Positions 21,612 to 29,607 of a stretch of 64,000 nucleotides of DNA are shown in pieces (position 1 is the stretch's first letter; each line of letters begins with the position of its first letter). The stretch spans positions 341,634-405,633 of the forward strand of contig NZ_JAUSUJ010000002.1 of the NCBI RefSeq assembly GCF_030813915.1, in the 5' to 3' direction. Position numbers and translations under genes: made by a program. The notes beneath the pieces are model-generated. The model saw only the letters and a list, made by a program, of their open reading frames with translations. It was not told the DNA's origin and did not search any database. The DNA comes from Rhodoplanes tepidamans (GTDB lineage: Bacteria; Pseudomonadota; Alphaproteobacteria; Rhizobiales; Xanthobacteraceae).

Positions 21612-22613
21612 ATGGCCAAGCCCGAGCGCGACCTCGACCCGTTCAAGGTGTCCTCGCCCCGCATCTACCTGGTGCGGATGCTGGTCTTCCTGGTGCTGGG
21701 GGTCCTCCTGGTGGTGGTGCTCCATCGCCAGATCTGGGCGGCCTTCCTGGCCAATCCGGGCCTCAACGGCCTGATCGTCGGGGTGCTGCTGATCGGCGTG
21801 ATCCTCGCCTTCCGGCAGGTGGTGCGGCTGTTCCCCGAGGTCGCCTGGGTCAACGGCTTCCGGCTCGCCGATCCCGGCCTCGCGGTGGAGCGGCCGCCGT
21901 CGCTGCTCGCCCCGATGGCGGCGATCCTGGGCGAGCGGATGGGCGCCATGGCGCTGTCCGCGCCGACCATGCGGTCGATCCTCGATTCGATCGCCATGCG
22001 GCTCGACGAGGCGCGTGACACCGCCCGCTACATGACCGGCCTGCTGGTCTTCCTCGGCCTGCTCGGCACCTTCTGGGGCCTGATCGAGACGGTCGGCTCG
22101 GTCGGCAAGGTGATCGAGGGCCTCAAGGTCGGCGGCGACGCCGGCTCGATGTTCGACGCCCTCAAGGAGGGGCTGGCCGCGCCGCTCGGCGGCATGGGCA
22201 TCTCCTTCTCGTCGTCGCTGTTCGGCCTCGCCGGCTCGCTGGTGCTCGGCTTCCTCGACCTGCAGGCGAGCCAGGCGCAGAACCGCTTCTACACCGAGGT
22301 CGAGGACTGGCTGTCGACCACGGTGCGCGAGCTCGGCGGCGGTGCCCCGGCGGCGGGCGGGCCCGTCCAGGCGGCGATCGGCAGCGAGATGCGGGCGGCG
22401 CTCGACCGGCTGCAGGACGCCATCTCGGAGGCCGGCGCCAACAAGGCGGCGACCCACGCGATGGCCAATCTGGCCGAGGGCATCCAGGGCCTGGTGCAGC
22501 ACATGCGCCAGGAGCAGCAGATCATCCGCGACTGGGTGGAGGCGCAGGCCGAGCAGCAGGCCGAGGTGCAGCGGCTCCTCCAGGTGCTGGCCCGCCAGCA
22601 CGAGAAGACGTGA
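21612..22613 (+). CDS. MotA/TolQ/ExbB-like inner-membrane protein
   Basis: The 333-residue protein has two close N-terminal membrane helices (about residues 18-40 and 52-70) and two further helices around LLVFLGLLGTFWGLIETV and GMGISFSSSLFGLAGSLVL. The latter pair carries the GTFWGLxxT and G-x-x-FSSSLFGL patterns of the proton-channel subunit of TolQ/ExbB/MotA motors. A C-terminal coiled coil rich in Gln and Glu follows. The next gene, four bases downstream, encodes a MotB/OmpA-like partner, so the two probably form a proton-driven peptidoglycan-linked motor. The pair occurs in many Hyphomicrobiales as a core locus of unknown role. Confidence 0.8.
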   Translation: MAKPERDLDPFKVSSPRIYLVRMLVFLVLGVLLVVVLHRQIWAAFLANPGLNGLIVGVLLIGVILAFRQVVRLFPEVAWVNGFRLADPGLAVERPPSLLAPMAAILGERMGAMALSAPTMRSILDSIAMRLDEARDTARYMTGLLVFLGLLGTFWGLIETVGSVGKVIEGLKVGGDAGSMFDALKEGLAAPLGGMGISFSSSLFGLAGSLVLGFLDLQASQAQNRFYTEVEDWLSTTVRELGGGAPAAGGPVQAAIGSEMRAALDRLQDAISEAGANKAATHAMANLAEGIQGLVQHMRQEQQIIRDWVEAQAEQQAEVQRLLQVLARQHEKT

Positions 22614-22616
22614 CCC

Positions 22617-23648
22617 ATGGCCCTGTCCCGCTTCCGCCGTGACCGCGGGGTCGACTACTGGCCGGGCTTCGTCGACGCCCTCTCGACCCTGCTGCTCGGG
22701 GTGATCTTCCTGCTCACCGTCTTCGTGACGGCGCAGTTCTTCCTCTCCCAGGAGGTCGCCGGCAAGGACACGGCGCTGCAGCGCCTGACCGCCCAGATCG
22801 CCCAGCTCACCGACCTCCTGTCGCTGGAGAAGACCGGCAAGACCAGCCTGGAGGAGGAGGTTGCGCGGCTCACCGCCAGCCTCGCCGCGGCCGAGGGCGA
22901 GCGCGAGCGGTTGCGCGCCGGGGCGCCGGGGCCGGGCGCCGCCGATCAGCTCGGCGCCGCCCAGGGCCGCATCGCCGAGCTCGGCTCCGCCCTCGACTCC
23001 GAGAAGCGGGCGACCGCCCGGGCGCTCGCCCAGGTCGAGATCCTGAACCAGCAGATCGCCGCGCTGCGCCGCCAGCTCGGCGCGCTGGAGAGCGCGCTCG
23101 AAGCCTCCGACCGCAAGGACAAGGACGCCCAGGCCCGCATCGCCGATCTCGGCCAGCGCCTCAACGTCGCGCTGGCGCAGCGCGTCCAGGAGCTGTCGCG
23201 CTACCGCTCCGACTTCTTCGGCCGGCTGCGCGCCATCCTGGGCAACCGGCCGGACGTGCGAATCGTCGGCGACCGCTTCGTCTTCCAGGCCGAGGTGTTC
23301 TTCGACTCCGGCCAGGCGGCGCTGCGGCCGGAGGGCCGCATCGAGCTCGACAAGCTGGCCGCCGCGCTCGGCGAGCTGGAGCGGCAGATTCCGCCCGAGA
23401 TCCCGTGGGTGCTGCGGGTCGACGGCCACACCGACATCCGGCCGATCGCCAGTCCCCAGTTCCCCAGCAACTGGGCGCTGTCGGCGGCGCGCGCCATCTC
23501 GGTGGTGCAGTACCTGATCGCCAAGGGAGTGTCGCCGCAGCGCCTCGTCGCCGCCGGCTTCGGCGAGTACCAGCCGCTCGACCCCGAGCGCACCGAGGAG
23601 GCGTTCCAGCGCAACCGCCGGCTGGAGCTGAAGCTGACCGAACGATGA
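22617..23648 (+). CDS. MotB/OmpA-like peptidoglycan-binding protein
   Basis: The 343-residue product has a short cytosolic start and one membrane helix (ALSTLLLGVIFLLTVFVTAQF). A long coiled coil (about 45-185) follows, then a C-terminal OmpA-like domain with FFDSGQAALRPEGR, VDGHTDIRP, NWALSAARAISVVQYL and RTEEAFQRNRRLELKL. The Asp expected early in a MotB/TolR proton-carrying helix may be in YWPGFVDALSTL. It would anchor the upstream MotA/TolQ-like channel to the cell wall. Its stop overlaps the ATG of the GNAT gene (ATGA). Confidence 0.82.
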   Translation: MALSRFRRDRGVDYWPGFVDALSTLLLGVIFLLTVFVTAQFFLSQEVAGKDTALQRLTAQIAQLTDLLSLEKTGKTSLEEEVARLTASLAAAEGERERLRAGAPGPGAADQLGAAQGRIAELGSALDSEKRATARALAQVEILNQQIAALRRQLGALESALEASDRKDKDAQARIADLGQRLNVALAQRVQELSRYRSDFFGRLRAILGNRPDVRIVGDRFVFQAEVFFDSGQAALRPEGRIELDKLAAALGELERQIPPEIPWVLRVDGHTDIRPIASPQFPSNWALSAARAISVVQYLIAKGVSPQRLVAAGFGEYQPLDPERTEEAFQRNRRLELKLTER

Positions 23649-24145
23649 CCACGATCGATCCCGAGCCCGCCGCCGTCGCCGCGGTCGACGCCGCCCCGCG
23701 GATCCGCGCCTACGAGCGCGACGACGAGGAGGCCGTCATCGCGCTGTGGCAGCGCACCTGGCAGACCGCCTATCCGCGCCACGACTTCGCGGCCCGCGTC
23801 GCGTGGTGGCGCGAGCGCTGGCGCACCGAGCTCGTCCCGATGGCCTCGGTCGTGGTGGCGGAGGCGCGCGGCCCGGCGGGGCCCGAGATCCTCGGCTTCG
23901 TCACCATCGACGAGAGCGGCTATCTCGACCAGATCGTGGTGGCGCCGGAGGCGTGGGGCACGCCGGTGGCGACGGCGCTGCTCGACGAGGCCAAGCGGGT
24001 CGCGCCGACCGGCATCGCGCTGCACGTCAACAAGGACAACCACCGCGCCATCCGCTTCTACGAGAAGCAGGGCTTCTCCATCGGCGGCGAGGACGTCAAC
24101 CCGCGCTCGCAGTCGCCCGTCTTCATGATGTGCTGGCGGCCGTAG
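23645..24145 (+). CDS. GNAT family N-acetyltransferase
   Basis: The 166-residue protein has the GNAT pattern: IRAYERDDEEAVIALW at the start, ILGFVTIDESGYLDQIVVAPEAWG in the middle, the acetyl-CoA region GTPVATALLDEAK, and HVNKDNHRAIRFYEKQGF near the end. The substrate is unknown. It overlaps the OmpA-like gene by four bases, so it is co-translated, but a functional link to the envelope motor is only inferred. It ends 48 bases from the convergent ABC transporter gene. Confidence 0.82.
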   Translation: MTTIDPEPAAVAAVDAAPRIRAYERDDEEAVIALWQRTWQTAYPRHDFAARVAWWRERWRTELVPMASVVVAEARGPAGPEILGFVTIDESGYLDQIVVAPEAWGTPVATALLDEAKRVAPTGIALHVNKDNHRAIRFYEKQGFSIGGEDVNPRSQSPVFMMCWRP

Positions 24146-24193
24146 GGCCCGACCCGCGCAACGCGCTTCAGCGGTCGGAGCGTGCGGCTCGCC

Positions 24194-26029
24194 TCACACC
24201 ACCGGCACCGCCTCGGCGCCGGTCTCGAACTGCAGGCGGGCGAGGCGGGCGTAGAGGCCGCCGCGGGCGACCAGGCTGTCGTGGGTGCCTTCCTCGACGA
24301 TGCGGCCCTGGTCCATCACCAGGATGCGGTCGCAGGAGAGGACCGTCGCCAGCCGGTGGGCGATCACCAGCGTGGTGCGCCCTTCCATCAGCCGGCCGAG
24401 CGCGTCCTTCACCAGCGTCTCGTTCTCGGCGTCGAGCGACGACGTCGCCTCGTCGAGCAGCAGCAGCGGCGCCTCGCGCAGGATGGCGCGGGCGATGGCG
24501 AGGCGCTGGCGCTCGCCGCCGGAGAGCAGCACGCCGCGCTCGCCGATCTGCGTCTGCATGCCCTGCGGCAGCCGGGCGACGAAGTCGGACGCCGCGGCCT
24601 GCTCGGCCGCGCGGGCGATCTCGGCGTCGGAGGCGTCGGGCCGGCCGAACCGGATGTTCTCGGCGACGCTCGCGGCGAACACCGCGGCGTCCTGCGGCAC
24701 CAGCGCGATGCGGCTGCGCACCGCCCGCGGGTCGGCCTCGGCGAGCCGCACCCCGTCGAACGTGACGCTGCCGGCCTGCGGATCGTAGAAGCGCAGCAGC
24801 AGGTGGAACACGGTGCTCTTGCCGGCCCCCGAGGGGCCGACGATCGCCACCTTCTCGCCGGGGCGGACCCGGAACGACACGTCGTCGAGCGCCGTCGCGT
24901 CGCGCCGGGTCGGATAGGAGAAGCGGACCTGCTCGAACGCCACCTCGCCGCGTGGCGGCACCGGCAGCGCGGCCGGGCTCGCCGGCGCCGTGATGTCGGG
25001 CCGGATCGTCAGCAGCTCCTGCAGCCGCTCGGCGGCGCCGGCCGCCTGCGAGATCTCGCCCCACACCTGCGACAGCTCGCCGAGCGCGCCGGCCGCGAAC
25101 ACGGCGTAGATCACGAACTGGCTCAGCCGCCCCGCCGTGATGCGCTGCTCGTAGACGTCCTGGGCGCCGACCCACAGGATCACCACGACGCTGGCGAACA
25201 CCAGGAAGATGGCGATGCCGGTGAGCCAGGCGCGCGCCTTGGTCGAGGCGAAGGCGGCCGCGCAGGCGCGCTCGACCGCGTCGCCGAACCGCCGCGTCGC
25301 CATCAGCTCGTTGGTGAAGGCCTGCAGGGTGCGGATCGCGCCGATCAGCTCGGCCGCGTAGCTCGACGCCTCGGCGAGCGTGTCCTGCGCCTCGCGCGAG
25401 CGGCGCCGCACCACCCGGCCGAAGGCGACCAGCGGCAGCACGATCACCGGGATCACGATCAGCACGAACAGCGACAGGCGCGGGCTCGTCACCACCATCA
25501 TCAGGGTGGAGCCGATGAACAGCATCAGGTTGCGCAGCGTGATCGACACCGAGGCGCCGACCGCCGACTTCAGCTGGGTGGTGTCGGCGGAGAGGCGCGA
25601 CACCAGCTCGCCGCTCTTCGAGGAGTCGAAGAACGAGGCCGACAGCCCGGTGAGATGCTCGAACACGCGGGCCCGCAGATCGGCGACGATCCGCTCGCCC
25701 AGCGTGGTGACGAGGTAGTAGCGCATGGCGCTGGCGCCGGCGAGCACGGCCGCGACCAGGATCAGCACCGCGAAGTACTGATGGATCAGCCCCGCATATT
25801 CCTCGGTGAAGCCGAAGTCGATCATCCGGCGCACCGCCACCGGCAGCACCAGGGTGGCGAGCGAGGCGACCACCAGCGAGATCAGGGCCGCGAGCGCGCG
25901 GCCCTTGTAGCGCATCACATACGGCACCACCGCGAGCAGCGGCTTGATGTTGCGACGGTTGTCCTCGGGGGGACGACCGGCCGGGGACGTGCTCGACGCG
26001 AGCCCGCGTCCGCCGCTGTCAAGATTCAT
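24194..26029 (-). CDS. MsbA-type ABC exporter, fused permease and ATPase
   Basis: The 611-residue half-transporter has six predicted membrane helices (about residues 40-320) and a C-terminal nucleotide-binding domain. That domain shows Walker A GPSGAGKST, signature LLSGGERQR, Walker B LLLLDEATSSLD and the H-loop IAHRLAT. It fits the MsbA-related lipid or multidrug exporter group that often sits next to rpmE in alphaproteobacteria. The ATG at 26029 follows GCGGGATCTCCC. The longer frame upstream reads through a 15 bp tandem repeat and is not coding. The substrate is not evident. Confidence 0.88.
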   Translation of the reverse strand: MNLDSGGRGLASSTSPAGRPPEDNRRNIKPLLAVVPYVMRYKGRALAALISLVVASLATLVLPVAVRRMIDFGFTEEYAGLIHQYFAVLILVAAVLAGASAMRYYLVTTLGERIVADLRARVFEHLTGLSASFFDSSKSGELVSRLSADTTQLKSAVGASVSITLRNLMLFIGSTLMMVVTSPRLSLFVLIVIPVIVLPLVAFGRVVRRRSREAQDTLAEASSYAAELIGAIRTLQAFTNELMATRRFGDAVERACAAAFASTKARAWLTGIAIFLVFASVVVILWVGAQDVYEQRITAGRLSQFVIYAVFAAGALGELSQVWGEISQAAGAAERLQELLTIRPDITAPASPAALPVPPRGEVAFEQVRFSYPTRRDATALDDVSFRVRPGEKVAIVGPSGAGKSTVFHLLLRFYDPQAGSVTFDGVRLAEADPRAVRSRIALVPQDAAVFAASVAENIRFGRPDASDAEIARAAEQAAASDFVARLPQGMQTQIGERGVLLSGGERQRLAIARAILREAPLLLLDEATSSLDAENETLVKDALGRLMEGRTTLVIAHRLATVLSCDRILVMDQGRIVEEGTHDSLVARGGLYARLARLQFETGAEAVPVV

Positions 26030-26063
26030 GGGAGATCCCGCTCGACGTCGACACGACTGCACA

Positions 26064-26138
26064 TTGGCGAAACAACACCGGGGCGAAACACTCCGGGGCG
26101 AAACACTCCGCGGCGAGACGCACCGGATCGAAACAAAA
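26064..26138. repeat. Tandem repeat, 15 bp units, in the leader of the ABC exporter
   Basis: Two perfect copies of CGGGGCGAAACACTC (26079-26108) are followed by two diverged copies, CGCGGCGAGACGCAC and CGGATCGAAACAAAA, and preceded by a partial one. The array starts 35 bases upstream of the exporter ATG, inside the 334 bp divergent region shared with rpmE. Apart from the array and an rpmE promoter I see nothing else in that region. Confidence 0.9.
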
Positions 26139-26293
26139 CGCCGCGGGCCGGACGCCGGGCGGCGCGCTGCGGCTCGCGGGCCGGACAATGACTCGCGCGC
26201 GCACCCCTGACAATGCGCACGCTCGCGCAGGGGCGCGATTTTCGGCCGCCACGGTATCCGGGCGCGCCGGCGCGCCATCGCCGCCGCCCCGAC

Positions 26294-26321
26294 TTGTCTG
26301 CCCGGGGCCGCTGGGCTATAG
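26294..26321 (+). promoter_or_regulatory. Putative sigma-70 promoter of rpmE
   Basis: TTGTCT at 26294-26299 and CTATAG at 26316-26321 are separated by 16 bases. They resemble the alphaproteobacterial housekeeping consensus (TTGAC, then CTATAT). Transcription would begin near 26328, about 36 bases before the rpmE ATG. Confidence 0.5.
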
Positions 26322-26363
26322 ACCCCGCAACTTCCGACAGACCGACGACCGCAGGATCGAGCG

Positions 26364-26588
26364 ATGAAGGCCGACATTCACCCCGCGTACCATACCGTCA
26401 AGGTCGTGATGACCGACGGCACCGAGTTCGAGACCCGGACCACCTGGGGCCAGTCGGGCGACACGCTGCGCCTCGACATCGACCCCAAGTCGCACCCGGC
26501 CTGGACCGGCGGCTCGCAGCAGCTGCTCGACCGCGGCGGCCGCGTGTCGCGCTTCCAGAAGAAGTTCTCGGGCCTCGGCCTGAAGTGA
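26364..26588 (+). CDS. rpmE: 50S ribosomal protein L31
   Basis: The 74-residue protein starts [19 protein letters not shown] and ends with [10 protein letters not shown], as in alphaproteobacterial L31. It lacks the CxxC zinc motif of the C-plus form, so it is the zinc-independent type. It has its own promoter and is divergent from the ABC exporter. Confidence 0.95.
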   Translation: MKADIHPAYHTVKVVMTDGTEFETRTTWGQSGDTLRLDIDPKSHPAWTGGSQQLLDRGGRVSRFQKKFSGLGLK

Positions 26589-26686
26589 GCCGGACGGCCG
26601 CGCGCCGTCCCTCCTTCGCCGACACCGCCGACGCGACCATGGCCGGGCGCCCCGCCCGGCCTTTCGGCGTTTGTGGTTCGAACGCC

Positions 26687-26795
26687 GTCATTCCGGGGCG
26701 CGAGCCGAAGGCTCGCGAACCCGGAATCCAGCCCAGACGACAGAGCGAGCCGCTGGATTCCGGGTTCGCGGGCTTTGCCCGCGCCCCGGAATGAC
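26687..26795. repeat. Intergenic palindromic repeat, GTCATTCCGGGG family
   Basis: A near-perfect copy: GTCATTCCGGGGCGCG pairs with CGCGCCCCGGAATGAC, and AACCCGGAATCCAGC pairs with GCTGGATTCCGGGTT. It lies between the convergent rpmE and DUF1465 genes and could act as a two-way transcription barrier. Confidence 0.88.
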
Positions 26796-26852
26796 CGCGG
26801 CTGCGCAACGACCGAGGCTGTCGCAGAGGGAAAGGTGAAGGGGCGGCGCGGC

Positions 26853-27374
26853 CTACTCGCCGTCGCGCTCGAAGGCGGCCTTGAGGAGGCCGATCTGGCG
26901 CTCCAGCGGGTTGGCGGCGGGGGCCGGCTCGGGGACCGGGGCGTGGATGGTGGCGTCGAGCCGGCGCACCTGGTCCTGCAGCTTGAGCGACCGGTCGATC
27001 AGCTCGACCAGCCGCTCGGGCAGCAGCTTCAGGGTCTCGGGATCGGCCGGGTCGGCCATGCCGAGCTTGACCTTGGTCTTCTCGCGATTGGCCTGGTCGA
27101 GGGACATCTCGCCCTCGTTCACGGCGCGGTGCAGCAGCAGCCAGGAGGCGAGCTGCATCAGCCGGGTGGTCAGCCGCATGCTCTCGGTGGCGTAGGAGAG
27201 GGCCGCCGTCCGCTCGAGCTGCTTGGATTCGGTCCGGCCCGGCCCGTCGAGATAGGCCGCGGTTTCCTCGACCAGCTTCATGCCGTCGCTGAACAAGGCC
27301 ACGAAGGCCTGGGAGGATGCGAGCCTCGCCCCGAAGGAGACCGGGCTCGCCATGATCGGCAGATGATCGGACAT
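26853..27374 (-). CDS. rcdA: DUF1465 protein, RcdA-like cell-cycle adaptor
   Basis: The 173-residue helical protein has the DUF1465 pattern: SFGARLASSQAFVALFSDGM, ETAAYLDGPGR, YATESMRLTTRLMQLASWLL and LLPERLVELIDRSLKLQDQV. The Caulobacter member RcdA helps ClpXP degrade the master regulator CtrA. The same role is inferred here but not shown. The ATG at 27374 has AGGGG five bases upstream, and a GTG six bases earlier would lie too close to that site. The rpmE-DUF1465-DUF1192 neighbourhood is conserved in the order. A candidate small RNA with a CtrA-like box lies upstream. Confidence 0.8.
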   Translation of the reverse strand: MSDHLPIMASPVSFGARLASSQAFVALFSDGMKLVEETAAYLDGPGRTESKQLERTAALSYATESMRLTTRLMQLASWLLLHRAVNEGEMSLDQANREKTKVKLGMADPADPETLKLLPERLVELIDRSLKLQDQVRRLDATIHAPVPEPAPAANPLERQIGLLKAAFERDGE

Positions 27375-27534
27375 GGGCACCCCTGTTGGCCGCGAACTAT
27401 GGCGAGGGGGGGCGACGGAGTCCAGCCGGCGCCGGCACGGCGCTTCGCAAGTTTTCGAGACATAGTTTCCGCGATTTCCGCGCGATGCGCGAGGGCGGTC
27501 TTAACCGCAACCACGCGGGCGCCCGAATCCGGCC

Positions 27535-27562
27535 AAAAAAGGGGCCGCCACGAAGGCGGCCC
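27535..27562 (-). terminator. Rho-independent terminator of the candidate small RNA
   Basis: On the minus strand GGGCCGCC-TTCGT-GGCGGCCC forms an eight-base-pair GC stem with a five-base loop, followed by CTTTTTT. This is a textbook intrinsic terminator. It could end either the small RNA proposed at 27535-27628 or a read-through transcript from DUF1192. Confidence 0.85.
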
Positions 27563-27628
27563 GAAGTGTCAACAGGGAGGCGTCAAACAGAGTGGACAGG
27601 AGCCACTCGATGTCCACGAGGTGGACAC
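27535..27628 (-). ncRNA. Candidate trans-acting small RNA with three stem-loops
   Basis: The 444 bp gap before DUF1465 holds three successive hairpins on the minus strand: TGTCCAC-CTC-GTGGACA (27627-27611), AGTGG-CTCCTGT-CCACT (27607-27591), and the intrinsic terminator (27562-27542 plus U-tract). The segment between hairpin two and the terminator is unpaired and contains GCCTCCCTG, an anti-Shine-Dalgarno-like sequence of the kind by which small RNAs block translation. A TATTAC hexamer at 27639-27634 would place the 5' end at the first hairpin. No convincing reading frame occupies it. The rest of the gap (27660-27818) shows nothing clear. Confidence 0.55.
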
Positions 27629-27650
27629 CCACAGTAATATTCGAGAAAGC

Positions 27651-27665
27651 TTAACGTCCCCTTAC
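27651..27665 (-). promoter_or_regulatory. CtrA-like box over the -35 of the candidate small RNA
   Basis: The plus-strand sequence TTAA-CGTCCCC-TTAC matches the CtrA consensus TTAA-N7-TTAA with one mismatch. Counted from the TATTAC hexamer it covers the -35 position, where CtrA-activated promoters usually carry the box. There is no recognisable -35 hexamer of the usual kind. The match is short, so chance cannot be excluded. Confidence 0.35.
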
Positions 27666-27818
27666 CGGGGCCCGGCGCGGCGCGGGCCCGCCCCGCCGCC
27701 CGCGCAGGACGGAGCGGCGGGACGCGAATGGCGAGCAGCGAGTCGCGTGGGACCTCCCGCCACCCTCTGTCTCTCGTCGCCATTCGCTACTCGCCCCCCC
27801 GGACGCGCAGCGCCCGGG

Positions 27819-28013
27819 TCACCGCTTGAAGAACTGGTCCGCGGCGGAGCGGGAGGCCTGCTTGGCGGCGCGGGCCGCCTCCAGCCGGGCGATCTCGTCG
27901 CGCAGCAGGCCGATGCGCTCGTCGAGCTCGGCGACCGACAGGAGTGCCAGATCCTGCCCGATCTCGTGCGACAGCTTGCGCCTGGGCCGCTCCTCGTCGT
28001 CCGCGATCGCCAT
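27819..28013 (-). CDS. DUF1192 small protein
   Basis: The 64-residue protein begins MAIADDEERPRRKLSHEIGQ and continues with LSVAELDERIGLLRDEIARL, the short coiled-coil signature of DUF1192, an alphaproteobacterial family of unknown function. GAGGAGGAAC lies just before the ATG at 28013, which settles the start; a longer in-frame extension to 28160 lacks family similarity. It is divergent from the quinone oxidoreductase gene, an arrangement seen in related genomes. Confidence 0.85.
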   Translation of the reverse strand: MAIADDEERPRRKLSHEIGQDLALLSVAELDERIGLLRDEIARLEAARAAKQASRSAADQFFKR

Positions 28014-28219
28014 CCGTTCCTCCTCGGGCTCCGTCGCCGGCGCCGCGGGTCCGGGCCGCCGGCCGAGCCGGTTCCCTGGTGGCGCCGAAGTGCTAGTGTG
28101 CCGCGCGGTCGGCCGCTGCCGCGGCGCGGCGACCATGCGCGAAGGACCGCCGGCCCGCAAGCGCCGTCGGCCCGCGCGCTCCCGCAGTGCCGGCTTCCCC
28201 TCACGGACGACAGTTTCCC

Positions 28220-29218
28220 ATGACCGACAGTCCCGCCCGCATGACCGCCATCGGCATCCCGACCCCGGGGGGCCCCGAGGTCCTCCGTCCGGAGGAGCGG
28301 CCCGTCCCGACGCCCGGCCCGGGCGAGATTCTGGTGAAGGTCGCGGCGGCCGGCGTGAACCGGCCCGACGTGGTGCAGCGCAAGGGCCACTATCCGCCGC
28401 CGCCCGGCGCCTCCGACATTCCGGGCCTGGAGATCTGCGGCACCGTGGTGGCCCGCGGCCCCGAGGCGACGCGCTTCGCGGTCGGCGACCGGGTGATGGC
28501 GCTGGTCTCGGGCGGCGGCTACGCGCAGTTCTGCGTCGCCCACGAGAGCCACGCCCTGCCGGCGCCGGCCGCGCTGTCCGACGCCGAGGCTGCGGCCGTG
28601 CCCGAGACCCTGTTCACGGTCTGGCACAACGTGTTCGAGCGCGGCGGCCTGAAGGCCGGCGAGACCCTGCTGGTGCACGGCGGCTCGTCCGGCATCGGCA
28701 CCATGGCGATCCAGCTCGCCAAGGCGTTCGGCGCCACCGTGATCGTCACGGCCGGCTCGGCCGAGAAGTGCGCGGCCTGCGTGACGCTCGGTGCGGACAC
28801 CGCGATCGACTACAAGACGCAGGACTTCGTCGCCGAGACCAAGGCGGCGACCGGAGGGGCGGGTGCCAACGTCATCCTCGACATGGTCGGCGGCGACTAC
28901 ATCGACCGCAACTACGAGGCCGCCGCGGTCGACGGGCGCATCGTCCAGATCGCCTTCCAGGGCCCGTCCAAGGCGACCGTGGACTTCCGCCGCATCATGC
29001 TCAAGCGGCTGCACCACACCGGCTCGACGCTGCGCTCGCGCTCGGTCGCCGACAAGGCGGCGATCGTCGCGGCGGCCGGGGCCGCGGTCGGTCCGCTGCT
29101 CGCCGCCGGCCGGGTGAAGCCCGTGATGGACACCACGTTCCCGCTCGCCGACGCCGCCAAGGCGCACGCCCGGATGGAGTCGAGCGCCCATATCGGCAAG
29201 ATCGTGCTGCTCGTCTGA
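28220..29218 (+). CDS. NAD(P)H-quinone oxidoreductase, PIG3/zeta-crystallin type
   Basis: The 332-residue medium-chain reductase has the GVNRPDVVQRKGHYPPPPG segment typical of the PIG3-like group, then VPETLFTVWHNVF, the Rossmann motif VHGGSSGIGTMAIQLAKAFGA, and a C-terminal THxLADAAKAHARMESS-like stretch. No zinc-binding cysteines are seen, as expected for quinone reductases. It would reduce quinones with NADPH in the cytosol. The ATG at 28220 lies after CGACAGTTTCCC without a strong ribosome site. A GTG at 28187 is the alternative. Confidence 0.88.
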   Translation: MTDSPARMTAIGIPTPGGPEVLRPEERPVPTPGPGEILVKVAAAGVNRPDVVQRKGHYPPPPGASDIPGLEICGTVVARGPEATRFAVGDRVMALVSGGGYAQFCVAHESHALPAPAALSDAEAAAVPETLFTVWHNVFERGGLKAGETLLVHGGSSGIGTMAIQLAKAFGATVIVTAGSAEKCAACVTLGADTAIDYKTQDFVAETKAATGGAGANVILDMVGGDYIDRNYEAAAVDGRIVQIAFQGPSKATVDFRRIMLKRLHHTGSTLRSRSVADKAAIVAAAGAAVGPLLAAGRVKPVMDTTFPLADAAKAHARMESSAHIGKIVLLV

Positions 29219-29261
29219 CGCGCTCGCGGGCTGTCCCGCGCGCGGACAATGCCGAACGCCG

Positions 29262-29340
29262 CTCGTCCCCGCGAAGGCGGGGACCCAGGGGCGGCACGGC
29301 ATGTGGCCCCTGGATGCCCGCTTGCGCGGGCATGAGCGGA
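29262..29340. repeat. Intergenic palindromic repeat in the 389 bp gap after the quinone reductase
   Basis: CTCGTCCCCGCGAAGGCGGGGACCCAGGGG pairs in part with CCCCTGGATGCCCGCTTGCGCGGGCATGAGCG. It belongs to the widespread type of convergent GTCCCCGCG/CGCGGGCAT hairpin pairs. The remaining part of the gap (29341-29607) shows no gene or RNA that I can support. Confidence 0.7.
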
Positions 29341-29607
29341 GAGCGAAGCGCGGTCGTGCGCCTGAGCCGGCCGGTCGGGAAGGCCGCCGCGTCGTGCCGG
29401 CGGGCCCGCCCACGCACAGGGCGCTCCACGCGGCACATCCGCCGGTTGGGCGGGGCGCCCAAATACCGGTGGCGTCCGGGGCCGGGGAGTGGAATCCTTG
29501 CCCTCCCGGGCGGGCGCGGCTAGTGGAGTTCGGGGCCCGTCCGCCCGGCCTGCCGCGGCACCGTCGGTGCCGCACCGGATGTCGGCGGCCAGGCTCGTCA
29601 CGCGTAT

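Noticed and set aside
21612..23648. Zorya-type anti-phage motor (ZorA/ZorB)
   Set aside because: The pair has a MotA-like and an OmpA-like protein, but no ZorC, ZorD or ZorE gene is adjacent, the channel protein lacks the very long tail of ZorA, and the neighbourhood (IMPase, ABC exporter, rpmE) is core.
24168..25175. Second frame over the ABC exporter ATPase domain
   Set aside because: It is a frame-shifted reading of the same strand with Arg/Gly-rich low-complexity composition; the true frame has all ATPase motifs.
26062..26138. CRISPR array
   Set aside because: The 15 bp units are joined head to tail without spacers, and no cas gene is near.
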